NCBI GenBank assembly: GCA_051010055.1
Contig: JBPCVY010000043.1
Coordinates: forward strand, 1 to 15,071
Length of the DNA: 15,071 bases
Direction of reading: 5' to 3'
From: CAJQND01 sp051010055
GTDB lineage: Bacteria; Pseudomonadota; Alphaproteobacteria; Rhizobiales; CAJQND01
A program made the position numbers and the translations under genes. The stretch's first letter is position 1. Each line of letters opens with the position of its first letter. Shown piece by piece: positions 7,549 through 14,932 of the stretch. A model generated the notes under the pieces. It was not told where the DNA came from. It did no database searches and saw only the letters and a program-made list of their open reading frames with translations.

Positions 7549-8300
7549 ACAGAGCCGATTTCCGAATAGCGCGCCTCAAACGTATCTCCCGGCTCAATCG
7601 CTATAAGGTCGGCAATTAAGCCGGTGGTGATCAAATCGCCCTTGTGCAATGTGCGCCCGCGCATTGAGAACTCATTGGCAAGCCACGCCAAAGCCTCATG
7701 AGCGCCGCCCAAGGCATTTTCGCCCGCGCCGCGCGATACGGGTTCACCGTTCAACAATGCTTCCACCTGAATTGATGGAAGCTGTTCCATGGGAAGATCA
7801 TGGGTGCCTGCACCCAAAATGAGGGCATCGTTCAGGCTGCCGTCTGCGGTTGTCCATAAAACGCCATCGGCGATTCCACCCGGCAAACGTCGGCTTACCA
7901 GTTCAATGGAAGGGTGAATTGAGCGCACGGCGCCATAGACCTCCTCAACTCGGTAGCCGCCCGGCTTTGGAGGCAAATCGTCGCCAAGGGTAACCGCGAT
8001 CTCAGCCTCAACGAATGTCGGCGACGCGTTCCCAAGAGGAATATCTGCACCGCTTGAGAAGAGCCTGGAAGAGGGCACTGGTCCGAATATGGGGCCGTCG
8101 GCTTTAAGGGCAGCTTGTGCCTGTGGGCTGGTGCAGCCGAGCTTCCAGCCGGCAATGCTGTCGTCCAGCGCTATCATCACCGCATCCTGAATGGCCAGTG
8201 CTTCATCCACGTTTGCAGGTTCAGCGCAAGGATACTCGGAGAGTTTTTCCCTGTTCAGGCGGGCCTTAGCCAAAATCTGTGCAGCTGCGTTCGACATCAT
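7530..8300 (-). CDS. 2-keto-4-pentenoate hydratase-like protein (fumarylacetoacetate hydrolase superfamily)
   Basis: The 256-residue product resembles MhpD-type hydratases, which add water to 2-hydroxypenta-2,4-dienoate in meta-cleavage pathways of aromatic compounds; related decarboxylases share the fold. Visible family features are GWKLGCTS (51-58), the metal-ligand glutamates in FVEAEIAV (E98, E100) with a third candidate in SIELV (E133), and the C-terminal GENALGGAHEALAWLAN with GDLITTG (193-227). No other aromatic-degradation gene is nearby, so the substrate is open and another FAH-superfamily reaction is possible. The start codon lies 2 nt after the SDR stop, indicating translational coupling; a second ATG follows immediately at 8297. 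It is the last gene of the minus-strand cluster. Confidence 0.8.
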   Translation of the reverse strand: MMSNAAAQILAKARLNREKLSEYPCAEPANVDEALAIQDAVMIALDDSIAGWKLGCTSPQAQAALKADGPIFGPVPSSRLFSSGADIPLGNASPTFVEAEIAVTLGDDLPPKPGGYRVEEVYGAVRSIHPSIELVSRRLPGGIADGVLWTTADGSLNDALILGAGTHDLPMEQLPSIQVEALLNGEPVSRGAGENALGGAHEALAWLANEFSMRGRTLHKGDLITTGLIADLIAIEPGDTFEARYSEIGSVKARFP

Positions 8301-8302
8301 GT

Positions 8303-9031
8303 CTATGCAGTTTGCAAGATACCGTCCTTGTAATCAAATGTTTCGCCCGTGGCTTCACAATCTGGAAGCATAACTTCGAGCATCGCGGCGGCAAATTCAG
8401 CCGGCCGCGGCAGGGCGTCCGGATCTTCCCCCGGCATGGCCCGTGCCCGCATCGCAGTGCGTGTAGGGCCTGGATTTAAAAGGTTCACATTAAGCGCCGT
8501 GGTTCGGGTTTCGTCCGCATAAGTGTTCACCAGCGCTTCGAGGGCAGCCTTGGAGGCAGAATATACGCCCCAATAGGCGCGATAACGGCGCGCTGCTCCT
8601 GAGGTGAGAAAAACCGCGCGCCCGGCATCTGATGCCCTGAGAAGCGGGTCGAGGGAGCGGATAAGGCGCCAGTTTGCAGTAACGTTTACTGCCATCACCT
8701 CATCCCAGGTTTTGGGGGCGATATGACCAAGTGGCGACAGCTTTCCGAGCAAACCGGCATTGCCGACGAGAATATCGAGCTTGCCCCAGCGCTCGTGAAT
8801 TGCGCTGCCAAGGCGGTCGATTGCATCGAAGTCTTTCAGGTCCGCAGGAACGAGCGTTGCTGCGCCTCCGGCCTCCTTGATCTCATCGTCAAGCTCTTCA
8901 AGCCCACCGACGGTGCGCGCCAGCGCTATGACATGGGCGCCTTCTGCCGCCAGTGTCTTTGCGCAGGCATATCCGATGCCGCGCGAGGCGCCTGTCACCA
9001 GCGCCACCTTGTTTTCGAGACGTTTTGTCAT
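8303..9031 (-). CDS. Short-chain dehydrogenase/reductase (SDR, classical type)
   Basis: A 242-residue NAD(P)H-dependent oxidoreductase with a Rossmann fold. It has the cofactor motif TGASRGIG (13-20), NAG (91-93) and the catalytic tetrad Asn116, Ser144, Tyr157 and Lys161 (YSASK). Arg17 and Arg39 favour NADP(H) over NAD(H); this is inferred from known SDR patterns. The substrate cannot be predicted. Its place directly after purF (44-nt gap) is, as I recall, widely kept in Rhizobiales, although no role in purine synthesis is known. No strong ribosome site precedes the ATG. The hydratase-like gene follows after 2 nt. Confidence 0.88.
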   Translation of the reverse strand: MTKRLENKVALVTGASRGIGYACAKTLAAEGAHVIALARTVGGLEELDDEIKEAGGAATLVPADLKDFDAIDRLGSAIHERWGKLDILVGNAGLLGKLSPLGHIAPKTWDEVMAVNVTANWRLIRSLDPLLRASDAGRAVFLTSGAARRYRAYWGVYSASKAALEALVNTYADETRTTALNVNLLNPGPTRTAMRARAMPGEDPDALPRPAEFAAAMLEVMLPDCEATGETFDYKDGILQTA

Positions 9032-9075
9032 GCTTGGTTTTCGTTTGATTTGTCTTTGTTAAAACCGACCGCCTG

Positions 9076-10554
9076 TTATCCCGCTTCCGCCAGCAGCGAC
9101 AGCTGCTTGGGAGAATGCTTGCCGGTTATATCGGTAAGCGGCGTAGGGTAATCGCCCGTAAAGCAATGGTCGGTAAATTGCGGATTCTCATTGTCGCGGC
9201 CAGCTTCATAACCCATGGCGCGGTAAACCCCATCAATGGAAATGAAGGCAAGGGAGGTAACACCGATGGTCTCGGTCATTTCCTCCATTGACTGTACAGC
9301 GGCCAACAGGGCGTCCTGGCGGGGAGTGTCAATGCCGTAAAAATCGGGATGCTTTATTGGCGGGCTGGCGATGCGCATGTGCACCTCGGCAGCGCCTGCC
9401 TCGTACATCATCTGCACGATTTTGGTTGAGGTTGTTCCACGCACAATGGAATCGTCCACCAGCACAATGCGCTTGCCCTCAATAACGCCGCGGTTGGCAT
9501 TATGCTTGAGCTTTACCCCTAGAGCGCGGATTTGCTGGGTCGGCTCAATGAATGTGCGGCCTACATAGTGATTGCGGATGATGCCGAGCTCGAACGGAAT
9601 ACCGCTTTCCTGGGCAAAGCCAATTGCCGCCGGCACGCCGGAATCTGGCACCGGGATCACAACATCAGCTTCAACCGCCGCTTCCCGGGCAAGTTCATAG
9701 CCAAATTGTTTGCGGCATTCATAAACCGAACGCCCGCCAAGTAGTGAATCGGGTCTGGAGAAGTAAATATACTCAAAAATGCATGGCCGCTTGGGGTGAG
9801 GTGGAAACGGGAAATGGATTTCAATCCCATTTTCGGTGATGACGACCACCTCGCCGTTTTCAACTTCGCGGACGAACTTGGCGCCAATAATGTCAAGCGC
9901 GCATGTTTCCGATGACAAAACATAAGCCCCGTTCAACTCGCCCAGAACCAGCGGCCGGATGCCGAAGGGATCACGCACGCCAATCAGTTTTTTGTTGGTC
10001 ATGGCAACGAGGGAATAAGCCCCCTCAATTGACCTCAAGGCATCAATGAACCGGTCGATAAAGCGCGGTTTGCGGCTTTGCGCTACCAGCTGCAAAATCA
10101 CTTCGGTGTCAGAGGTCGATTGGAAAATCGCACCGTCTTCGATCATGTCGCGGCGCAGGCTCAGTGCATTTGTCAGATTGCCATTGTGGCACACCGAGAA
10201 ACCACCGCTCGCAAGCTCTGCAAACAATGGCTGCACATTGCGCAGAACCGTCTCACCGGTTGTTGCATAGCGCACATGGCCGATGGCGGTGCGCCCGCCC
10301 AGTCTGTTGATGGTTTTCTGAGATGAAAAGTGGTCGCCGACAAGGCCAAGCCGGCGCTCAGCGTTGAAAAGTTTTCCATCGTAAGTGACAATTCCTGCGG
10401 CCTCCTGGCCGCGGTGCTGCAGGGCGTGCAATCCCAGCGCTGTCAGCGCCGCGGAATCATCATGGCCGAAGACACCGAATACTCCGCACTCTTCGTGAAG
10501 TGTATCGCCGTTAAAATCATCTCCGGCACCAGCCCAATTTTCCGCATTCGACAT
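9076..10554 (-). CDS. purF: Amidophosphoribosyltransferase (glutamine PRPP amidotransferase)
   Basis: PurF makes 5-phosphoribosylamine from PRPP and glutamine, the first committed step of purine synthesis. The 492-residue protein has a 22-residue N-terminal propeptide before the nucleophile Cys23 (EECGVFG). It has the Ntn-hydrolase glutaminase signatures HVRYAT (93-98) and HNGNLTN (123-129), and the PRPP-binding loop VLVDDSIVRGTT (364-375). Two of the four cluster cysteines of Bacillus-type PurF appear to be missing (Asp404 in HPDFYGID; a single Cys464 in TDHCFTG), so a [4Fe-4S] cluster is unlikely. A GGGAG lies about 12 nt before the ATG. cvpA precedes it by 59 nt, as in the E. coli cvpA-purF operon. 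Confidence 0.97.
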   Translation of the reverse strand: MSNAENWAGAGDDFNGDTLHEECGVFGVFGHDDSAALTALGLHALQHRGQEAAGIVTYDGKLFNAERRLGLVGDHFSSQKTINRLGGRTAIGHVRYATTGETVLRNVQPLFAELASGGFSVCHNGNLTNALSLRRDMIEDGAIFQSTSDTEVILQLVAQSRKPRFIDRFIDALRSIEGAYSLVAMTNKKLIGVRDPFGIRPLVLGELNGAYVLSSETCALDIIGAKFVREVENGEVVVITENGIEIHFPFPPHPKRPCIFEYIYFSRPDSLLGGRSVYECRKQFGYELAREAAVEADVVIPVPDSGVPAAIGFAQESGIPFELGIIRNHYVGRTFIEPTQQIRALGVKLKHNANRGVIEGKRIVLVDDSIVRGTTSTKIVQMMYEAGAAEVHMRIASPPIKHPDFYGIDTPRQDALLAAVQSMEEMTETIGVTSLAFISIDGVYRAMGYEAGRDNENPQFTDHCFTGDYPTPLTDITGKHSPKQLSLLAEAG

Positions 10555-10613
10555 TGAAATGCATATTCTCCCAAAACGGGTTTGCCAGTGCGGAAAACGA
10601 AAATAAGGTTGTG

Positions 10614-11270
10614 CTACTGGCTCGGTTGTATCTGAATCGTCTGGTTCAGGTCTTGGCGCTCATCGGTCTTATAGCCTTGTTCTGTCTGAGAGTCAGCTGT
10701 TGTAGATCTGTCATCTACACTTTCTGATGCACTCGCGCCTGCCTTGCGCCGTTCGCTCAAGGTTTTCGACATAAGAACTTCGCCCACATCAGGTGGCAGG
10801 ATCTGGATGATTACCGTTGCGGTTTCATCGATAACCGGCAGGCTGCGTGCATTTTGCACCCAGGGATGAATTTTGTCTGACGGCACCCACCAGATGTAGA
10901 ACATGTAAGCCACCGCGACGATCAACAGGCCGCGTGCCAACCCGAAGATGAAACCCAATGTGCGGTCGATTGCGCCAACACCCGAATCAAGCACCCAATC
11001 CGACAGGCGCATTGTCAGTATTGAAAGTATGATCAAGGTTATCAAAAAGGCGCCACCGACCAGGGCAGCCTTTGCGCCCAGATCGTGGTCAATATATTGG
11101 CGGACAAACTCGTTCGCCTCCGGTGACAGAAAAGCCATATAAGCGACTGCCGCCGCGCCGCCCCATGTGAGAAGGGCAAGAACTTCCCGGGTGAAACCGC
11201 GCATCAACGCGAGAAGTCCGGAAATGAGCATGATGCCGATCAGGGCAATATCTAAAAGCTGGAGTGGCAT
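10614..11270 (-). CDS. cvpA: CvpA family inner-membrane protein
   Basis: The 218-residue protein has about four membrane helices within its first 130 residues, including the family motif GAIDRTLGFIFGLARGLL (about 99-116). A hydrophilic, Ser/Thr/Gln-rich tail from about 165 is probably cytoplasmic or disordered. CvpA was found as needed for colicin V production and has since been tied to envelope stress and bile resistance in enteric bacteria; its molecular role is unclear. It sits directly upstream of purF, a link kept from E. coli to Rhizobiales. A ribosome site AAGGTG is about 11 nt before the ATG, and a candidate promoter lies about 50 nt farther upstream. Confidence 0.93.
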   Translation of the reverse strand: MPLQLLDIALIGIMLISGLLALMRGFTREVLALLTWGGAAAVAYMAFLSPEANEFVRQYIDHDLGAKAALVGGAFLITLIILSILTMRLSDWVLDSGVGAIDRTLGFIFGLARGLLIVAVAYMFYIWWVPSDKIHPWVQNARSLPVIDETATVIIQILPPDVGEVLMSKTLSERRKAGASASESVDDRSTTADSQTEQGYKTDERQDLNQTIQIQPSQ

Positions 11271-11326
11271 GAGCTTTATTCACCTTGTTTGGTTCGCCGT
11301 TTACACCCGTCGCAGTGCGAACCGCA

Positions 11327-11355
11327 TATATAAGGCCGAAATTTAGACATGTCAT
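11327..11355 (-). promoter_or_regulatory. Candidate sigma-70-type promoter for cvpA-purF
   Basis: Reading the minus strand, ATGACA (11355 to 11350, five of six matches to TTGACA) is followed after exactly 17 bp by TATATA (11332 to 11327). The predicted start near 11320 leaves an untranslated leader of about 50 nt before the cvpA ATG at 11270. The 153-nt gap between radA and cvpA is the largest in this gene run, which fits a separate promoter. No experimental support is available. Confidence 0.45.
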
Positions 11356-11370
11356 AGAAAAAGGAACTCA

Positions 11371-11401
11371 ACGTTAACCATACTTTCAGGTTAGTTAACG
11401 T
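11371..11401. repeat. Perfect 8-bp inverted repeat between radA and cvpA
   Basis: ACGTTAAC (11371-11378) and GTTAACGT (11394-11401) form a perfect dyad with 15 bp between the arms, and a shorter TTAACC/GGTTA pairing overlaps it. It lies 22 nt beyond the radA stop and 15 bp upstream of the candidate cvpA -35, centred near position -66 of the predicted start. It could be a transcription-factor site or a weak radA terminator. No U-tract follows the stem directly, so the operator reading seems slightly better. Confidence 0.5.
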
Positions 11402-11423
11402 CAAAGTGATCGTAAAAATTCGC

Positions 11424-12803
11424 TCAGGCCGCCTCTGCACCGGCAATAAATGTCACCAGAGCGGCAAGTCCGGTCAGCGGGCGCGCATCAAGTTTGCCTG
11501 CAGAGGGCTTTGCTTCATCTTGGCCATTGGCAAAAACTGCCTGGCGGAAACCAAGTTTTTCAGCCTCTTTCATGCGCAACCCGGTGCGCGAAACAGACCG
11601 CAATGCACCCGAAAGGCTGATTTCACCAAACAGCACCGTGTTGGCGGGAAGGGCGATGCCTGTGAGTGATGAAATGAGCGCTGCGGCAACTGCAAGATCG
11701 GCAGCCGGTTCGCGGACACGCATACCGCCAGCAATGTTGAGATAGACATCGTGGCCCGCCATGGTGACGCCGCAATGGGCCTCAAGCACTGCCAGAACCA
11801 TGGCAAGCCGGCTTGATTCCCAGCCCACCACGGCGCGGCGTGGCGTGCCTAGTGTTGAGGGGGCAACAAGCGCCTGCACCTCAACCAGAAGCGGGCGCGA
11901 ACCTTCGATGCCGGCAAACACCGCTGAACCAGGTGCTGGCGCTGCGGGGTCTCCGGCAAACAGGACCGAAGGATTGGCAACCTCCACCAGGCCGCCGCCG
12001 GACATTTCAAATACGCCGATTTCGTCGGTGGCGCCGAACCGGTTTTTCACCGCGCGCAGTATCCTGAACTGGTGGCCGCGGTCGCCTTCGAAGTACAAGA
12101 CCGTGTCGACCATATGCTCGATAACGCGCGGGCCGGCGATTTGGCCTTCCTTTGTCACATGGCCCACCAGCAGCAAAGCGGTGCCGTGCTGTTTTGAAAA
12201 CCTGATCAACGCCTCGGTGATGGCGCGGACCTGGGAGACGGTGCCGGGCGCGGAATCAATTTGCGGCGACCACATGGTTTGTATCGAATCAATGACCACC
12301 GCATCCGGCGCAGGGCCTGCAGATAGTGTGGCGAGAATGTCTGAGATGTTCGTTTCAACGGCGAGCATCACCTGCGCATCGGCCAGGCCGAGCCGTTCGG
12401 CGCGCAAACGCACCTGGGCAATGGCTTCCTCGCCGGAGATATACACCACTTTCCGGCCCGCGCGCGCTAGGGCGGCCATGGCCTGAAGCAGCAATGTGGA
12501 TTTGCCAATGCCCGGATCGCCACCGACAAGAAGAGCGGAACCTGGCACAAATCCACCACCAGCCACCAAATCCAGCTCGCCAATGCCCGTTGCAACCCGG
12601 GCGGGGGCCTCGCTTTCACCTTTCAGACCGACAAGCTTTACCTGCCTGCCCTTGGGCATGGCCCCGGCCTTGCCCGGCACCACTTTAAGGTAGGATTCTT
12701 CGCTTAAGCTGTTCCATTCGCCACACCCATCACAGCGTCCGGACCATTTCGCCGTTACCCCGCCGCATGATTGGCACACGTATTGAGTTGCTGTTTTCGC
12801 CAT
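11424..12803 (-). CDS. radA: DNA repair protein RadA
   Basis: RadA is a RecA-like, hexameric DnaB-like helicase that drives branch migration at recombination intermediates. The 459-residue protein shows all its parts: a zinc finger (Cys10, Cys13, Cys24, Cys27), Walker A GGDPGIGKST (94-103), Walker B VVIDS (169-173), the RadA-specific KNRFG (253-257) and a Lon-protease-like C-terminal domain (about 280-459). The ATG at 12803 was chosen because MAKTATQYVCQSCG is the usual beginning. A TTG at 12821 would add six residues and lie inside the LexA box. No Shine-Dalgarno is visible, and the predicted transcript starts at or near the ATG. It is followed by cvpA after 153 nt. Confidence 0.97.
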   Translation of the reverse strand: MAKTATQYVCQSCGGVTAKWSGRCDGCGEWNSLSEESYLKVVPGKAGAMPKGRQVKLVGLKGESEAPARVATGIGELDLVAGGGFVPGSALLVGGDPGIGKSTLLLQAMAALARAGRKVVYISGEEAIAQVRLRAERLGLADAQVMLAVETNISDILATLSAGPAPDAVVIDSIQTMWSPQIDSAPGTVSQVRAITEALIRFSKQHGTALLLVGHVTKEGQIAGPRVIEHMVDTVLYFEGDRGHQFRILRAVKNRFGATDEIGVFEMSGGGLVEVANPSVLFAGDPAAPAPGSAVFAGIEGSRPLLVEVQALVAPSTLGTPRRAVVGWESSRLAMVLAVLEAHCGVTMAGHDVYLNIAGGMRVREPAADLAVAAALISSLTGIALPANTVLFGEISLSGALRSVSRTGLRMKEAEKLGFRQAVFANGQDEAKPSAGKLDARPLTGLAALVTFIAGAEAA

Positions 12804-12809
12804 ATCATG

Positions 12810-12838
12810 CAAATAGAACAAAAAATGAACATTTGCAA
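12810..12838 (-). promoter_or_regulatory. Candidate radA promoter containing a LexA (SOS) box
   Basis: On the minus strand, GTTC (12830-12827), seven bases ATTTTTT, and GTTC (12819-12816) form an exact GTTC-N7-GTTC direct repeat, the known LexA box of most Alphaproteobacteria. It fills the 17-bp spacer between TTGCAA (12838-12833, four of six -35 matches) and TATTTG (12815-12810, weak -10). A repressor bound there would block polymerase. The implied start, about 12803, coincides with the radA ATG. The box is exact; the promoter elements are less certain. Confidence 0.7.
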
Positions 12839-12847
12839 TTGAAAAAG

Positions 12848-13495
12848 CTACTTATACCCGCCTTCGATGGGCCTGCAGCAGCCATGGAAAAGGTGCGTGC
12901 CTTCCTTGGTGCTGAGGATAAGGTTGGCAACGCCCCAGACAAAGCCATCCACCGGCAGGGCAGTGCAGGCGCGCTCTGAGAGAATGAGCTGGACTTTTGC
13001 GGCCTGAGATGAGGCGGTAATCATGTTCGGGTTGGTAAAGCCCCTGGCGCTTTCAACGGCGTTTATGGTGAGGGGCATTTCGCTGTCATAAGTGGAGAAT
13101 TTTGCTTCCTGGCCTTCCCAGGAAAAATTCCAGCCTGGTTCAAAACCGCCGCAGGAACCGTTCACCGGCACCCGGGATTGCATGAGCGGAACGGGCTCGG
13201 CAGGCCTGACAAAACGCGCGGCCACCCAGCCCTGGCTTTCGCCGCTGGAGACTTCAATCCAATTGGTGCTGTTGCGGGTTTGCTCTTTGCCGCTGGAGGC
13301 AACAAGGGCTCCATTTTCGAAAGTGCGCAAAACGCTGCCCATAGGCTCTTCGCGCAGGTTCAACGTATCGCCAGCGGGCGCATTTTGAACGATGTAATAG
13401 CCGGGCTCAGCGGCGTGGGAGGGCAACACCAATACACCCAGCAAAGCCAATGCTAGAATTAGAGCACCTTGCATGCGGACTTGTATAGAAATCAT
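12848..13495 (-). CDS. Secreted SH3-domain protein with COG3650-like C-terminal region
   Basis: The 215-residue protein starts with a signal peptide (hydrophobic 9-25, likely cleavage near SHA-A, residues 26-29). It continues with a bacterial SH3-like domain (about 33-97, with LNLRE and GWVAARFV as its typical first and last strands). The C-terminal part (about 112-208) has GSCGGFEPGWNFSW, an isolated Cys177 and a final GCC pair (206-207). This resembles the COG3650 group of envelope proteins of unknown function; the four cysteines may form disulfides in the periplasm. SH3b domains often bind cell-wall peptides. The ATG at 13495 has GGAG just upstream; an upstream in-frame start at 13555 and an internal ATG at 13474 are less likely. 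It lies 44 nt before radA, but radA seems to have its own promoter. Confidence 0.75.
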   Translation of the reverse strand: MISIQVRMQGALILALALLGVLVLPSHAAEPGYYIVQNAPAGDTLNLREEPMGSVLRTFENGALVASSGKEQTRNSTNWIEVSSGESQGWVAARFVRPAEPVPLMQSRVPVNGSCGGFEPGWNFSWEGQEAKFSTYDSEMPLTINAVESARGFTNPNMITASSQAAKVQLILSERACTALPVDGFVWGVANLILSTKEGTHLFHGCCRPIEGGYK

Positions 13496-13641
13496 CGTCT
13501 CCAGCTTCCCGTTCGATGGAAATGATTTCATACTAGCAATCGCGCTGGGCATCATCAGAAAAATCGGAAATCTTCATACAACCGCGTTTAAAGAGCATTT
13601 AAATTGCATGATAAAGAAAGGTAGCCTATTTTATAAATGTT

Positions 13642-14820
13642 ATGTCAGATATACTTTTTAAATTGTCAAAGTCTTTCATTGTTCCCATTCTGTTGCTGGC
13701 CTCTTCCGTCATTGCCCGTGCAGATATCGTTCCTGTTGAAACCAACACCACCTTGAGGTCCGTTTATCTCATTCCTGAAAAGGACAGCAAGGTGGTTCAG
13801 GTGATTGCGGTTTTCCTCGCCGGAGAGGTAGACAGCACGGGTCCGGAAGGATTGCCCCACTACCTTGAGCATCTCATGTTCTGGCACGCAGAAAAGATTC
13901 GCGGTGAAACCGTTCATGGCCGGACTGGCAACGCATGGATCAACCAGCACATAACGGTTTATCACAACTCGTTACGTCTTGAGGCGACAATGCAAAACCT
14001 CCGGAATTGAAGGACTTTTTCACATTTGTGCGCAAGCTGCTTTCGCCACCTCAGCTTGAGCGGAAGTTTATGGAAGAAGAAAAAGAGATTGTGGTGCGCG
14101 AGTATGACTATCGCAAGGCAGAAAATCCAGACCAGCGTGCCTGGCGCGCCATGAGCAAAGAATTGTACGGCGACCATCCCTGCGCCCGCAGTGTTGTCGG
14201 AACACCTCAATCAATCAGGTCATTCACCTTGCTGTCGGCAAAACAATTTCATGAACACATCTATCACCCTGCCAACATGGTTCTGCTGGTTAAGGGAAAC
14301 ATTGAGGAGGGCCGTGTCCGCGGATTGGTTGAAGCGGAGTTCAAGGATGTAGAGGCCGGCCCGGCCAACACACAGCATTGGCGGTGCCGTCTGGTCACCG
14401 GTAATTTGGACAACAGGACCAACATGATTGACCGGTATGTTGCCACGAAAGCATACCAACTTCTCTCCGTTTCAGATTGACCTGGTTCGGGTGACCGTAT
14501 TCAGGATGGTTACAACATGTGGCTCTTGGAGCATTTTTTACGTTCATCTCTTCAGGGGGGTCTCACTCGATACAGTTTCAAAGGAGTTGAGAAAAGTCCT
14601 GAAAGAAATCTCCCGCGCCGGTATCACGGAAAAAAAACCTGGAACGCATCAGGGCACGCCTTTTGCTACAGGCGGACCGCGCCGATGTGAACATGATGAT
14701 CAAATCAACATATCCGCCGTTTGAGGCCATGCTGAAAATCATCGTCACCCCTAATCGCACGCAATCGAAGACGCATGCGTTGTGACGAAAATCGCTGACT
14801 GGAAAAAATGTTTTGATTGA
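13642..14820 (+). pseudogene. Frameshifted M16 (insulinase-type) zinc peptidase, degraded
   Basis: The first segment (from ATG 13642) encodes a signal peptide (about residues 1-27) and an M16 start with the inverted zinc motif HYLEH (H73, E76, H77) and GNAWINQHITVYHN; it ends at TGA 14008-14010. The protein continues in a second frame from about 14000 (EEEKEIVVREYDYR holds the likely distal zinc glutamate) to a stop at 14478-14480. It then moves to a third frame (FSPFQIDLVRV, then EISRAGITEK), and after the A8 run at 14630-14637 to yet another (LERIRARLLLQADRAD), ending at TGA 14783. A short open stretch to 14820 may be one more shifted remnant. Total coding length is about 380-390 residues, less than the usual 430-460. 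The product would be inactive. Sequence errors are the alternative, but neighbouring genes are intact. Confidence 0.8.
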
Positions 14821-14932
14821 GAAGGCCCCGAGGCCATCTTCCGAAAAAGTACAAGACGCGAGTGGGCGTAAATTTGACTTAATGAAACAGCAATTTTAAG
14901 TTGCATTATCTAGAGATTGCACGGAATTTCAG

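Noticed and set aside
11761..12486. Long plus-strand open frame of 241 codons opposite radA
   Set aside because: It is antisense to a clearly conserved gene; the sequence is low in complexity and matches no family I know.
14874..14902. Promoter for the DUF2235 gene (TTGACT, 17-bp spacer, TAAGTT)
   Set aside because: The -35 is good, but the -10-like element has only three of six matches in an AT-rich gap.
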